Below are positions 7,195 through 15,758 of a stretch of DNA of 64,000 bases, in pieces. A program made the position numbers and the translations under genes. Numbering within the stretch: the first letter of the stretch is position 1; every line of letters starts with the position of its first letter. The DNA comes from Bradyrhizobium arachidis (GTDB taxonomy: Bacteria; Pseudomonadota; Alphaproteobacteria; Rhizobiales; Xanthobacteraceae), in assembly GCF_015291705.1 (NCBI RefSeq), contig NZ_CP030050.1, forward strand, positions 2,728,001-2,792,000. Reading direction: 5' to 3'. The notes under the pieces are model-generated. The model made no database searches. It saw only the letters and a program-made list of their open reading frames with translations, and was not told the DNA's origin.

Positions 7195-8388
7195 CTAGAC
7201 GATCTCCCTTGCCCTCAGCGCCGCGATCTCCGCTGCATCGAAGCCCAGCTCGCCCAGCACTGCATCCGTATCAGACCCGAGCTCCGGCGCCATCCGGTCC
7301 AGCCTGCCGCCGCCATGCGCGAGCTTGAATCCGCTGCCGGCAAAGCGCAGGCGGCCGTAGGGCGTGTCCAGCTCCTGGATGGCGCCGCGTGCCTTGATCT
7401 GCGGATGGTCGATGACCTCCTCGACCTTCCAGATGCTGGCGCAGGGCGCGCCGGCATCTTCCAGAATCGTCTCCCATTCGCGCGCCGGCCGTTTCGCGAG
7501 CGCCTCCTCGATGATGGCACGCAGCGCCGGCTCGTTCTCGTTGCGCGAAAACCAGTCGGCAAAGCGCGGATCGGACAGCGTGTCCTCGCGGCCGAGCGCG
7601 GACATCAGCGCGCGATACTGCTTCTCGTTGTTGACCGCGAGCAGGATGTGGCCGTCGCCGCATCTGAACAGGTTCGCCGTGGTCCGGCGGCTCACCGCCT
7701 GATTGCCCGACAGCTGCTGGCGATGGCCGGCGACCGACCAGTCCGCGATCTGCCCCGAGAGGAACGCCATCGTCGCCTCCAGCATGGAGACGTCGATCAG
7801 CTGCCCCTTGCCGGTGCGGTCGCGCTGGTAGAGCGCGCTCGACACGCCGAACGCGGCCGTCGCCCCGGAGAGCACGTCGCAGACCGCAAAGCCCGCGCGC
7901 GTCGGCCCCGTCTCGGGATGGCCGGTGATTGCCATGATGCCCGACAGCGCCTGCATCTTGCCGTCATAGCCGGGCCGCAAACGGTCCGGCCCGGTCTGGC
8001 CGAAGCCTGAGACCGCGCAATAGATCAGCTTCGGATTGATCGCGGAGAGCGCCTCGTAGCCGATGCCGAGCTTGTCCATCACGCCCGGACGGAAATTCTC
8101 CATGACGACGTCGACGGTCGCGGCGAGTTTCTTCACGATTGCGATCGCATCGGGCTTTTGCAGATCGAGCGTCAGGCTGCGCTTGTTGCCGTTGATGGCC
8201 TGGAACGCCGGGGCCAGGCCGCGCTCGGCCCATTCGCGGGACAGCGGCGTGCGGCGCATGTCCTCGCCCTCGCGCCGCTCGACCTTGATGACGTTGGCGC
8301 CCAGCAGCGCGAGCTGGTAGCTCGCATAGGGGCCGGCCAGCACTTGCGTGAAGTCCAGGATCTTCACGCCCTCGAACGGTCGCGTCAC
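7195..8388 (-). CDS. CaiB/BaiF family CoA-transferase
   Basis: 397 aa, class III CoA-transferase fold. The start reads RPFEGVKILDFTQVLAGPYA and the NGNKRSLTLDLQ signature is at about 67-78. The catalytic aspartate is expected at Asp142 in RPGYDGKMQALSG. These enzymes move CoA between carboxylic acids; the substrate is not deducible. The gene starts 36 bases after the stop of the GrdB-like gene on the same strand. That pairing suggests a small catabolic operon, which is inference. Confidence 0.9.
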   Translation of the reverse strand: MTRPFEGVKILDFTQVLAGPYASYQLALLGANVIKVERREGEDMRRTPLSREWAERGLAPAFQAINGNKRSLTLDLQKPDAIAIVKKLAATVDVVMENFRPGVMDKLGIGYEALSAINPKLIYCAVSGFGQTGPDRLRPGYDGKMQALSGIMAITGHPETGPTRAGFAVCDVLSGATAAFGVSSALYQRDRTGKGQLIDVSMLEATMAFLSGQIADWSVAGHRQQLSGNQAVSRRTTANLFRCGDGHILLAVNNEKQYRALMSALGREDTLSDPRFADWFSRNENEPALRAIIEEALAKRPAREWETILEDAGAPCASIWKVEEVIDHPQIKARGAIQELDTPYGRLRFAGSGFKLAHGGGRLDRMAPELGSDTDAVLGELGFDAAEIAALRAREIV

Positions 8389-8424
8389 GTCGCTCTCCCT
8401 TTTGCTTATCGTTGTTGGAGGACG

Positions 8425-9354
8425 TCAGGCGGCACGGTTGCCGCGCGCGATCTCCTTCTGCTTGTCGAATTCGGCGCGGCGGCGGGCGAGCTCTTCCGGC
8501 GACAGCTGCGCGACGTTGTTGTAGTCGAGCTTCCAGGAGGCGTCCTCGCTCCAGCGCAGCGGCGACTGCATCGTGGTCTGCGGCCCGCTCGCGCTCTCCA
8601 GCAACCTCAAGGCCAGCTCCAGCGTCTGCGCCTGCGAAGTGACGTCATGCGGCTTGCCGGCGGAATTGCCGAGCGGGAAGTCGGAGAACAAAAACCGCGG
8701 CACGGCGGCGTGCTCGATGATGTCCTTGGCGCAGCCCATGATCACGGTCGGGATGCCGTTGGCTTCGAGATGTCGCGCCACCAGCGCCGTTGTCTGGTGA
8801 CAGACCGGGCAGTTCGGCACCAGCACCGCGACATCGACCTTGTCGACCAGGCAGCGCGCCAGAATCTCCGGCGCGTCGGTGTCGATCGTGACACGATGGC
8901 TGCGATTGGTCGGCGCGCCGAAGAAGCGCGGCGCGACCTCGCCGATGCGTCCCGCGGCGCTCGCCTTCAACAGCTGCGGCAGCGGAAACCAGGTGCCGCT
9001 GTCGGTCGCCGATGTGTGCTTGCGATCGTAACCGATGTGGGAGATGCGAAGGTCGTGCGCCTTCGAAGTGTCGCCGTCATAGACCTGGTAAAATTTCGCG
9101 CTGCCATTATACGCCGCGCCCGGCCCCTGGTCGCCCTTGTCAGGATCGTACGGCGCAGCGGTGGTGATGATGGTCACCCGCGATTGCGCCAGCGGCTTCT
9201 TCAGCGGCTGGAACGGCGCCTCGGTGTAATGCGCCCAGCGATACGGCGTGGTGTAGCCGATCGCGGTGTAATAATCCCGCGTGCGCTGCATATAGGGGAC
9301 GGGGGAATCATAGTCGGGCGCAAAGCCGAATTCGTCGTCGCGCGGAGCGGACAT
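8425..9354 (-). CDS. GrdB-like (glycine/sarcosine/betaine reductase selenoprotein B family) protein
   Basis: 309 aa from ATG 9354, preceded by an AGGAGA ribosome site; the longer frame to 9462 is rejected. The region corresponding to the redox centre reads VLVPNCPVCHQTTALV with a CxxC at residues 182-185. No in-frame TGA is present, so it is a cysteine-only homologue. GrdB proteins bind the amine substrate in clostridial reductases, but aerobic proteobacterial members have no proven role. It is upstream of the CoA-transferase in the same direction. Confidence 0.75.
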   Translation of the reverse strand: MSAPRDDEFGFAPDYDSPVPYMQRTRDYYTAIGYTTPYRWAHYTEAPFQPLKKPLAQSRVTIITTAAPYDPDKGDQGPGAAYNGSAKFYQVYDGDTSKAHDLRISHIGYDRKHTSATDSGTWFPLPQLLKASAAGRIGEVAPRFFGAPTNRSHRVTIDTDAPEILARCLVDKVDVAVLVPNCPVCHQTTALVARHLEANGIPTVIMGCAKDIIEHAAVPRFLFSDFPLGNSAGKPHDVTSQAQTLELALRLLESASGPQTTMQSPLRWSEDASWKLDYNNVAQLSPEELARRRAEFDKQKEIARGNRAA

Positions 9355-9479
9355 GGGGCGCGTCTCCTGGTTCTTGGTTGGCGCCAGACTAGAGATAGTT
9401 TTCGGGTTGCTCAACGGGGGGAGCGGCGGCGCAGGTCTGAATTGCTTACCGCGATGGCTCACCGCGCGGCAGGTGCGCT

Positions 9480-9620
9480 CCCTCGCCCCGCTTGCGGGGA
9501 GAGGGTTGGGGTGAGGGGGAGCCTCCGCGAGGACGGTGAGGGCTGGACTCGCGGAGGCTCCCCCTCACCCGGATTGCATCTTCGATGCAATCCGACCTCT
9601 CCCCGCAAGCGGGGCGAGGT
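9480..9620. repeat. inverted repeat with GCCCCGCTTGCGGGGAGAGG arms
   Basis: CCTCGCCCCGCTTGCGGGGA at the left pairs with its complement at the right end (CTCCCCGCAAGCGGGGCGAG). Inner arms GGAGCCTCCGCGAG and CTCGCGGAGGCTCC also pair, so the whole element folds into one long hairpin. It fills the gap between divergent and convergent genes and shares arms with 10231-10396. Confidence 0.75.
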
Positions 9621-9631
9621 GAAGAGAGCTC

Positions 9632-10213
9632 TCACCTGAACACATGCAGCGCCGCGTATTGCAGCAGCATGATCGCCTTGCCGTCGATGATGCGGCCATC
9701 CGCGATCATCGCCAGCGCCTCGTCGATGGAAAGCTCCAGCACCTCGATGTCCTCGCCCTCGTGCGCGAGGCCGCCGCCGTCGCTGACGCGCATCTCGTGC
9801 TCGTACTCGGCGATGAAGAAATGCAGTTTCTCCGTCACCGCGCCCGGGCTCATGAACGCCTCGAACACTTTCTCGACGTGATGCAGGCGATAGCCGGTTT
9901 CCTCCTCGGCCTCGGCGCGGATGCGCACTTCCGGCGAGGCATCGTCGAGGACGCCGGCGGCGGCTTCGATCAGGAGGTCGTCGTAACCGCGGATGAAGGC
10001 CGGCAGGCGGAATTGTTTCACCAGGATCACGGTGCGCCGCGCGCGATTATACGGCAGCACCGCGGCGGCGTTGTCGCGCTCATAGGTCTCGCGGTGCTGC
10101 GTCTGCCATTCGCCATTGGCGCGCCGATACTCGAACGTCGTGGTCTTCAGCTTGGTCCAGCCGTCGGAGAGCACGCGGACGTCCTTGATGCGGACGCGGT
10201 CGGAAATGGTCAT
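9632..10213 (-). CDS. nudK: Nudix hydrolase, NudK-like
   Basis: 193 aa from ATG 10213. Length and architecture match GDP-mannose pyrophosphatase NudK: an N-terminal beta domain (VLSDGWTKLKTTTFEYRR), then a Nudix core with LLIEAAAGVLDD and RAEAEEETGY. The catalytic glutamates of the box are kept, while the usual Arg-Glu is Ala-Glu, as in other ADP-ribose/GDP-mannose type members. The gene is flanked by hairpin repeats on both sides. The specific substrate remains a family-based guess. Confidence 0.82.
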   Translation of the reverse strand: MTISDRVRIKDVRVLSDGWTKLKTTTFEYRRANGEWQTQHRETYERDNAAAVLPYNRARRTVILVKQFRLPAFIRGYDDLLIEAAAGVLDDASPEVRIRAEAEEETGYRLHHVEKVFEAFMSPGAVTEKLHFFIAEYEHEMRVSDGGGLAHEGEDIEVLELSIDEALAMIADGRIIDGKAIMLLQYAALHVFR

Positions 10214-10230
10214 GGCTATCTCTCTTTTCT

Positions 10231-10396
10231 TCACCTCGCCCCGCTTGCGGGGAGAGGTCGCGTCCCATCGGAGATGGGATGCGGGTGAGGGGGTACAGGC
10301 CCGTCGGCGATCTCACGTGTGGAGAGAAGCCCCTCACCCCAACCCTCCCAGCGCGAGCGCAGCTCGTCGCGCCCCCGTAAGAACGGGGCGAGGGGG
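10231..10396. repeat. repeat related to 9480-9620
   Basis: It opens with CTCGCCCCGCTTGCGGGGAG and closes with GAACGGGGCGAGGGGG. Inside are pieces such as CACCCCAACCCTCCCAGCGC. It fills the stretch between the Nudix and GNAT genes. No gene is seen here. Confidence 0.6.
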
Positions 10397-10431
10397 CGTA
10401 GTTGCGTTCGCGGCCACATCTCGCTCGAGCC

Positions 10432-10866
10432 TTACGGACTAGCGCGGCCGTCGAGCCACTTCTGGAACATCACGGAGGTGGACAGCTCGAAGCCGAGCGA
10501 GCCATAGAACGCAGTCGCCTGCGCATTCTCGCGCCGGACCAGCAGCTGAAGCTTCGAAATCCCGGCCTGCCGCAGCCAGTCCTCGGCCGCCGCCATGATC
10601 ACCCGGCCATGGCCGCGCTTCTGGCAGTCGGGGTCGACCGCGACGTAATAGACCCAGCCGCGATGGCCGTCATGGCCAACCATGACGGTCGCCACGATCG
10701 CACCATTGTCGCGGCCGATCAGCACGGTGGAATTGTCGCGCCGCCGCGCCAGCGCGAGGTCGGCATGCGGATCATTCCACGGCCGCGTCAGGCCGCAGCG
10801 CTGCCACAGCGCCACAACGTTCTCGACATCGGCATCCCCAATCGCATCGATCGCAAGAGCACTCAC
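10432..10866 (-). CDS. GNAT family N-acetyltransferase
   Basis: 144 aa, starting at GTG 10866, which overlaps the upstream flavoenzyme stop codon by 4 bases (GTGA), so translation is coupled. The acetyl-CoA binding core is visible as VYYVAVDPDCQKRGHGRVIM, then AAAEDWLRQAGISKLQLLVR and the late motif ATAFYGSLGFE. RimI-like size. The acceptor is unknown. Confidence 0.85.
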   Translation of the reverse strand: MSALAIDAIGDADVENVVALWQRCGLTRPWNDPHADLALARRRDNSTVLIGRDNGAIVATVMVGHDGHRGWVYYVAVDPDCQKRGHGRVIMAAAEDWLRQAGISKLQLLVRRENAQATAFYGSLGFELSTSVMFQKWLDGRASP

Positions 10867-12290
10867 AGCACCTTCCCCGGATTCATGATGCCGTGCGGAT
10901 CGAGCATCGCCTTGATCGACCGCATCAGCTCGATCGCGGTCTTGTCCTTCACCTCGGGCAGCTCGTCGCGCTTGAGCACGCCGATGCCGTGCTCGGCCGA
11001 GATCGAGCCGCCCATGCGCAGCACGATCTCGAAGACGACCGCATTCATCTCGTGCCAGCGCGCCAGGAAGTCCGCGGTGTTGGCGCCGATCGGCTGGCTG
11101 ACATTGTAATGCAGGTTGCCGTCGCCGAGATGGCCGAACGGCACCGGCCGTGCGCCGGGGATCAGCTTGACGACGGCGGCGTCGGCCTCGGCGATGAAGG
11201 CAGGCACGGCGGCAACCGGCACGGAGATGTCGTGCTTGATCGAGCCGCCCTCCGGCTTCTGCGCCGCGGACATTTCCTCGCGCAGCTTCCAGAAGTTGTT
11301 GCGCTGGGCGAGGCTGGCCGCGATCACCGCGTCGTCGACGATCTCCTCCTCCATGGCGCGGCCGAGGATCGTCTCCAGCGGCGTGCGGGCGTCGTCGCTC
11401 GGCGAGGACAATTCCATCAGCACATACCACGGATGCTTTTCCGCAAGCGGATCGCGCACGTCGATGCCATGGCGCACCGAGAAGTCGACCGCCATCTCCG
11501 AGAGCAGCTCAAAACTCGTCAGCGCGTTCGCGGCCTCGCTCTGCGCGATCGTCAGCAGTTTTAGCGCCGCCGCCGGCGACTTCAGCCCGACATAGGCCGT
11601 CTCGACCGCCCGCGGCTTGGGAAACAGCTTGAGCGTCGCCGCGGTGATGATGCCAAGCGTGCCTTCGGCGCCGATGAAGAGGTTGTGCAGATTGTAGCCG
11701 GTGTTGTCCTTCTTCAGCTTGGACAGCACGTTGAGCACGCGCCCGTCGGCGAGCACCACTTCCAGCCCCAGCGCCATCTCGCGCGCGACGCCATAGGCGA
11801 GCGCGGCGGTGCCGCCGGCATTGGTGGAGAGATTGCCGCCGATGGTGCAGCTGCCTTCGGCGCCGAGCGATAGCGGAAACAGCCGGTCCACGTCGGACGC
11901 CTTCTGCTGCGCGATCTGGAGCACCACGCCGGCTTCGCAGGTCATGGTGTTGGAGGCGGTGTCGATCTCGCGGATCTTGTCGAGCCGCCGCAGCGACACC
12001 ACGACCTCGCCATTATGCGGCGTCTGGCCGCCGACGAGCCCGGTATTGCCGCCCTGCGGCACCAGCGCGATTTTGTGCGCGGAGGCGAGCTTGCAGATTT
12101 CGGAGACCTCGGCGGTCGAGCCCGGACGCAGCACCAGCGGTGTGCGGCCGTGGAAGAGGTTGCGCTCCTCGGTGACGTAAGCCTCGATGTCGGCCGCATC
12201 GGTGATCGCGTGCTTGTCGCCGACGATCTTGCGGAATTGCTCGATCAGCTCGGGCGCAAGCGGAGGGGTGGCGGATTGATTGATGTTCAT
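10863..12290 (-). CDS. FAD-binding oxidase, D-2-hydroxyglutarate dehydrogenase-like
   Basis: 475 aa. The N-terminal PCMH-type FAD domain shows VPQGGNTGLVGGQTP near residue 80-95 and GGNLSTNAGGTAALAYG; the C-terminal substrate domain has RPVPFGHLGDGNLHYNVSQP and ends in ISAEHGIGVLKRDELP, the conserved metal/flavin signature of the GlcD/D2HGDH group. It probably oxidises a D-2-hydroxy acid. The start at 12290 has a purine-rich AAGAAGA upstream; ATG 12305 is an alternative. It follows the Sua5 gene closely and is translationally coupled to the GNAT gene. Confidence 0.88.
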   Translation of the reverse strand: MNINQSATPPLAPELIEQFRKIVGDKHAITDAADIEAYVTEERNLFHGRTPLVLRPGSTAEVSEICKLASAHKIALVPQGGNTGLVGGQTPHNGEVVVSLRRLDKIREIDTASNTMTCEAGVVLQIAQQKASDVDRLFPLSLGAEGSCTIGGNLSTNAGGTAALAYGVAREMALGLEVVLADGRVLNVLSKLKKDNTGYNLHNLFIGAEGTLGIITAATLKLFPKPRAVETAYVGLKSPAAALKLLTIAQSEAANALTSFELLSEMAVDFSVRHGIDVRDPLAEKHPWYVLMELSSPSDDARTPLETILGRAMEEEIVDDAVIAASLAQRNNFWKLREEMSAAQKPEGGSIKHDISVPVAAVPAFIAEADAAVVKLIPGARPVPFGHLGDGNLHYNVSQPIGANTADFLARWHEMNAVVFEIVLRMGGSISAEHGIGVLKRDELPEVKDKTAIELMRSIKAMLDPHGIMNPGKVL

Positions 12291-12313
12291 GTCGTCTTCT
12301 TTCATTCCGCGTT

Positions 12314-13303
12314 CTAGCGCGCAACTGCCGCGCGCCGCAGCCGGTCATTGATCGCTTCGCCCAAGCCTTCCTCGGGGATCGCCATTACGGCAATCGCCCG
12401 CGGTGCCTTTGCATCCAGGCTGCGAAGATAACCGAACAGATTGGCGGCGGCTTCATCGAGATCACCGGTGGGCGACAGATTCATGACAGCGGCGGCCGCC
12501 TCTACGCCCGGCAGACGTGCAGGCCCGAACGCCAGCAGCGCTTCATCAGGCGCAACGTCCTGCGCGCGGAGTCGCACAGTCGCGCGCGGCGCGTAGTGCG
12601 AGGCCAGCATGCCCGGCGCCAGCGGCTGGCTGTCGTCGCTCTCGGCTTCCGCCGGCGGCCGCGCCAGCGGCGCGCCCAGCACCGCCTCGATCCGCTCGCG
12701 CGACAGCCCGCCGGGCCGCAGCAGCATCGGTGCGTCGAAGCAGCCGACAATGGTCGATTCGACGCCGACGGCGACCGGCCCGCCGTCGACGATCAGGTCG
12801 ATCCGTCCGGCAAGGTCACTCTCGACGTGCGCCGCCAGCGTCGGCGACACGTGTCCGGAGATATTTGCCGACGGCGCCACCACCGCCCCGCCGAAGGCGC
12901 GCAGGATCGCCTCGGCCACGGGGTGGGCGGGAATGCGGATCGCGACGGTGTCGAGGCCAGCCGTGGCGAGATCCGCCACCGGGCAATCGTCGGTCTTCGG
13001 CACCACCAGCGTCAGCGGCCCCGGCCAGAACGCCTCCGCCAGCTTCAGCGCGCGGGCGTCGAACCGGCCGATCCGGCGCGCAGCCGCGATGTCCGGCACG
13101 TGCGCGATCAGCGGATTGAAGGCCGGCCGCCCCTTGGCGCTGTAGATATGGGCCACCGCGGTGGCATTGGCGGCGTCCGCGCCGAGGCCGTAGACCGTCT
13201 CGGTCGGAAACGCGACCAGCCCGCCGGCGGCCAAGGTCCGGGCGGCGGCTTCCGCGCCGGCCTCACCAGCCGGCAAAATCAGTGTCTCAAGGCCCGTTTT
13301 CAC
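12314..13303 (-). CDS. L-threonylcarbamoyladenylate synthase (Sua5/YciO/YrdC/YwlC family)
   Basis: 329 aa, starting at GTG 13303 with AGGAA upstream; the longer frame would run into tRNA-Pro and is rejected. The N-terminal YrdC domain has GGLVAFPTETVYGLGADAAN and SAKGRPAFNPLIAHV; the long C-terminal Sua5 domain follows (from about residue 210, including LAPGMLASHYAP). The enzyme makes threonylcarbamoyl-AMP for the t6A37 modification of ANN-decoding tRNAs. The nearby tRNA-Pro is divergent and unrelated. Confidence 0.92.
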   Translation of the reverse strand: MKTGLETLILPAGEAGAEAAARTLAAGGLVAFPTETVYGLGADAANATAVAHIYSAKGRPAFNPLIAHVPDIAAARRIGRFDARALKLAEAFWPGPLTLVVPKTDDCPVADLATAGLDTVAIRIPAHPVAEAILRAFGGAVVAPSANISGHVSPTLAAHVESDLAGRIDLIVDGGPVAVGVESTIVGCFDAPMLLRPGGLSRERIEAVLGAPLARPPAEAESDDSQPLAPGMLASHYAPRATVRLRAQDVAPDEALLAFGPARLPGVEAAAAVMNLSPTGDLDEAAANLFGYLRSLDAKAPRAIAVMAIPEEGLGEAINDRLRRAAVAR

Positions 13304-13371
13304 AGGGACAAAATTCCTCGGCTCGGCCGCTTGCAGTGCGTCAAACCCGACGCTATAAGCCGCCTTCTTGT

Positions 13372-13448
13372 CGGAGTGTGGCTCAGCCCGGTAGAGCACT
13401 GCGTTCGGGACGCAGGGGTCGCAGGTTCGAATCCTGCCACTCCGACCA
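13372..13448 (+). tRNA. tRNA-Pro (anticodon CGG)
   Basis: 77 nt including an encoded CCA end. The acceptor stem is CGGAGTG with CACTCCG, the anticodon stem CTGCG (13399-13403) with CGCAG (13411-13415), and the loop TTCGGGA gives anticodon CGG at 13406-13408. The T arm contains GGTTCGAATCC. The 3' part, from the anticodon stem to just past CCA, is duplicated at 51115-51168, so the gene is the integration site of the island and is restored intact at the left end. Confidence 0.97.
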
Positions 13449-13450
13449 TT
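13397..13450 (+). other. attL core (54-bp direct repeat)
   Basis: The 54 bases from CACTGCGTTCGGGACGCAGG to the ACCATT end are identical to 51115-51168. The repeat covers the anticodon stem-loop, T arm, acceptor 3' strand, CCA and two further bases. This is the classic crossover region for tyrosine integrases that use tRNA genes. Confidence 0.93.
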
Positions 13451-13483
13451 ATTTCAATGACTTATAGGGTCTGGGGCTCCTCA

Positions 13484-13507
13484 GCGCAATGAAATGCGCA
13501 ATGAATT
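13484..13507 (+). other. candidate arm-type integrase sites, left end
   Basis: Two abutting 12-mers, GCGCAATGAAAT (13484-13495) and GCGCAATGAATT (13496-13507), lie 34 bases inside attL. Near-identical words (CCGCAATGATTT, TCGCAATGAAAT) occur in tandem at 51017-51039, about 75 bases inside attR. Tandem short repeats at both ends are what arm-type binding sites of a tyrosine integrase look like. Confidence 0.55.
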
Positions 13508-13642
13508 GGGTGTATTGCCCCCTTGCCGCTTCTGGTCTCTTCAGCGCTCGCATCGTGACGATTGTTGGCGTGCGGCTCAATGGTTCGTTTACACGGCTGT
13601 TCGAAGCTGACACGGTGGCGATGTTCCCGCCTTGGATACCTC

Positions 13643-14512
13643 ATGACCTCGCTGCCCGATCTCGACTGGAAACCCTTCAACGACACGCATTCGATCGAGG
13701 TCGTGGCGGCATCGGTGAACTTCCTCGAGCCGCTAACTGAGGTGGCCTGGAAGAAGGCTGTCCGGGAGGCAGAGGCCGTCTGTAGGGCGGCCGGCCTGAA
13801 CGAAAAGCAGGTCGTGAACTCTCTCCAGTTCATGGTAGGTCCAAATCAAGTCCCGCAAACGTCCGCCGGTGCACCTACAGTTGAAGCAATGATCTTCCAG
13901 CGCTCCGCGGCAGTGACGATACCCGGCGCCGGCATCCAGAAGCGCCCCCTCGAAAGCTTGCAGATTGGTCGCTTCGGAGTGATCTACCAAGCTATGAGCT
14001 ATACAGCGTGGGAAGCATTCGCAACGAGGCTCGAGCAACTAGTGAGGGCTCCACTGCGCAGCGCGCTCTTCTCAGTAGGCGTGGCGAATTTGCGGCTCGA
14101 ATACAAAGACAACTTTCGCTTTGCAGGGGCGGGAAAGCCCGTTGCTCGGGCATTGCTCAATTCAGAATCGACGCTTATTGTGCCTCACGTTTTTGACAAC
14201 GAAAGGTTGTGGCATTCACACACGGGGTTCTTTGAGGCCGCAGATGGCTGTAAGGAACGACTTATTCAAATCAACATCGACGCCAACGAAATGCTTGCAG
14301 CCGATCAAATGAATAAGCCATTTCGGGCCATTTCGATCACTACGGCCGTGCAGAACAATTTGGCCGAGACCTCCTCTGAAGCACTTGAAAATGAAGCAGA
14401 ATTGGCTACTTCTCAACTATCGATGTTTGGTTCGATGCACGACCGCTCTATAGGGCTGTTTAAAGAGATCGTGAGCGCAGACATTGCTGCTAGGGTAGGA
14501 CTTCATTCATGA
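13643..14512 (+). CDS. TIGR04255-like protein, first gene of a three-gene operon
   Basis: 289 aa from ATG 13643; upstream in-frame starts exist but have no better ribosome site. No signal peptide or membrane segment. The general build (an early PLTEVAWKKAVREAE segment, a central beta-rich part with FGVIYQAMSYTAWEAFATRL, a helical tail ending near HDRSIGLFKEIVSADIAARV) fits the sporadically distributed TIGR04255 family of unknown function. Its stop codon overlaps the next start (ATGA, 14509-14512). It is the first cargo gene inside attL. Codon use is less GC-biased than in the chromosomal genes. Confidence 0.7.
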   Translation: MTSLPDLDWKPFNDTHSIEVVAASVNFLEPLTEVAWKKAVREAEAVCRAAGLNEKQVVNSLQFMVGPNQVPQTSAGAPTVEAMIFQRSAAVTIPGAGIQKRPLESLQIGRFGVIYQAMSYTAWEAFATRLEQLVRAPLRSALFSVGVANLRLEYKDNFRFAGAGKPVARALLNSESTLIVPHVFDNERLWHSHTGFFEAADGCKERLIQINIDANEMLAADQMNKPFRAISITTAVQNNLAETSSEALENEAELATSQLSMFGSMHDRSIGLFKEIVSADIAARVGLHS

Positions 14513-15105
14513 CCGCGATTTCGACGGTTGTTCCGTTCTCGATCGATGCCCAGTCGCCGAGCAGTTCGTCCGGCATTACGGCGAGCAAGTCGAAACGGCT
14601 GTCCCCCTACATGGTCGCAGGCTCTGTGATTTTTCTGCTCGCGGCGTCGCCTGCGGCAACTGAGGCATCCCAATCTCCGACTTCGGTCCGTTCAGCTCTT
14701 TTGCAAAATGTAGACATCGTTGATGAGCGGCGGGGCTACCAGCGGGCAACTGAATTCGACCGCGGCATTGCCCGCCTCCGCGAATTTCGCGAATATCAGC
14801 AGGACTGGGATGGCAGCGGCGCGGCGGCGGCGCACCAGGGCGCGTTCGACTATGCTATTGCCTACATGAATGAATTAGAGGCATGGCACCCCGCGCCTCT
14901 GACAACGCTTGGCAGGGACGGCAGCGCTATTCTTGAGTTCGAGGAGGAGGGGGTCTTTTGCTCAATTGCTTTCCTTCCTGACGGCGAAGTCGAGCTCTAT
15001 TTCAAGGACGGTGACGACGCGTCGAGGTTTGCCAGCGGTCCAGTCGGCTCGCGCGATGTAAATGCGTTCTTGACCGATGTGATGAATCTGCCCGCCATTG
15101 CCTAA
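14509..15105 (+). CDS. unknown protein with WDGSGA motif, second gene of the operon
   Basis: 198 aa. Residues about 34-53 are hydrophobic (PYMVAGSVIFLLAASPAATE) and could be a membrane anchor, placing the rest outside or at the membrane. The following domain has REFREYQQDWDGSGAAAAHQ and, after PAPLTTLGRDGSAILEF, a beta-rich segment VFCSIAFLPDGEVELYFKDG. I recall unrelated-looking proteins with this W-D-G-x-G-A plus P-x-P-x-dG pattern, with no known role. It overlaps the first gene by 4 bases and the third by 1 base (TAATG), so the three are translated as a unit. Confidence 0.75.
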   Translation: MTAISTVVPFSIDAQSPSSSSGITASKSKRLSPYMVAGSVIFLLAASPAATEASQSPTSVRSALLQNVDIVDERRGYQRATEFDRGIARLREFREYQQDWDGSGAAAAHQGAFDYAIAYMNELEAWHPAPLTTLGRDGSAILEFEEEGVFCSIAFLPDGEVELYFKDGDDASRFASGPVGSRDVNAFLTDVMNLPAIA

Positions 15106-15758
15106 TGCGTTGCGCCGAGTGTCGAAAATGGCTGCGGAGCGCAGCGCGCAAGCTTGCGAGAGACCTGGAGCTCAGTTGCCCAGATTGCGAGTGTGAACAC
15201 CACTGTGTCGGTGAAGGTTCTCCGGGCGTCATCGAGGACGGAGAAATACTCTACAGGATGTTTGTTGATCCCGTAGACGTTGACGAGAACGGCAGACTCG
15301 CACGAGCCGCGTTTTCCAAAGCGTATGAAGACGGGCTCAGCATCGTGCGAGAACGCGCCAACGACGCAGAAGTCGAGGCTCTGGCGATCGACATTCTCTC
15401 AACCAAGCCCGGACAGCGCACCAAGAAGGTCTTGGCAATTTTCAGATTTCCGTGCGTCTCGGTACGGCGGGAAACGATCAGCTACAATGGCGCCCACGTG
15501 CGCGCATTCTGTGTCTACGACCAAACGGTACCCCGTATTTTTCACCAGGACCTCGCGCCTGTTCCGACGCACGGTATCGTCCTGGCAAGGCGGATGTACA
15601 AGGCGCCGGTCACTGCACGGCAGTTCGAGAATGACTGCAATCTTGCTCTTCACCGATTAGTTGCAGCTGAGCGGATCGAAGTCACAAACTTTCGCGATGG
15701 ACTAATCGCTCGCCTCAATGAGCGCTCTGCGGCCGGAGAATTTGTCAGAGCGGCGTGA
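15105..15758 (+). CDS. zinc-ribbon protein of unknown function, third gene of the operon
   Basis: 217 aa. The N-terminus has a CxxC pair (MRCAECRKW) and a second cysteine set (LSCPDCECEHHC), which together make a plausible zinc site. The body contains GEILYRMFVDPVDVDENGRL followed by ARAAFSKAYEDGLSIVRE, then a C-terminal part with FCVYDQTVPRIFHQDLAPVP. No catalytic motif is recognised. The stop codon abuts the convergent integrase stop at 15759. Confidence 0.75.
   Translation: MRCAECRKWLRSAARKLARDLELSCPDCECEHHCVGEGSPGVIEDGEILYRMFVDPVDVDENGRLARAAFSKAYEDGLSIVRERANDAEVEALAIDILSTKPGQRTKKVLAIFRFPCVSVRRETISYNGAHVRAFCVYDQTVPRIFHQDLAPVPTHGIVLARRMYKAPVTARQFENDCNLALHRLVAAERIEVTNFRDGLIARLNERSAAGEFVRAA

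Noticed and set aside
8425..9354. Selenocysteine in the GrdB-like protein
   Set aside because: The redox region is CPVC and no in-frame TGA exists, so the protein needs no selenocysteine.
9480..9620. Structured RNA in the 9480-9620 hairpin
   Set aside because: It is one long palindrome sharing arms with 10231-10396, so a dispersed DNA repeat explains it better.
8158..9639. Long + strand frame of 493 codons opposite the GrdB-like gene
   Set aside because: It is a shadow of GC-rich genes on the minus strand: Arg/Ala/Gly-rich, without motifs, and it spans two well-supported genes and an intergenic gap.
12596..13492. + strand frame opposite the Sua5 gene, running through the tRNA
   Set aside because: Antisense to a conserved enzyme and reading through tRNA-Pro; no family resemblance.
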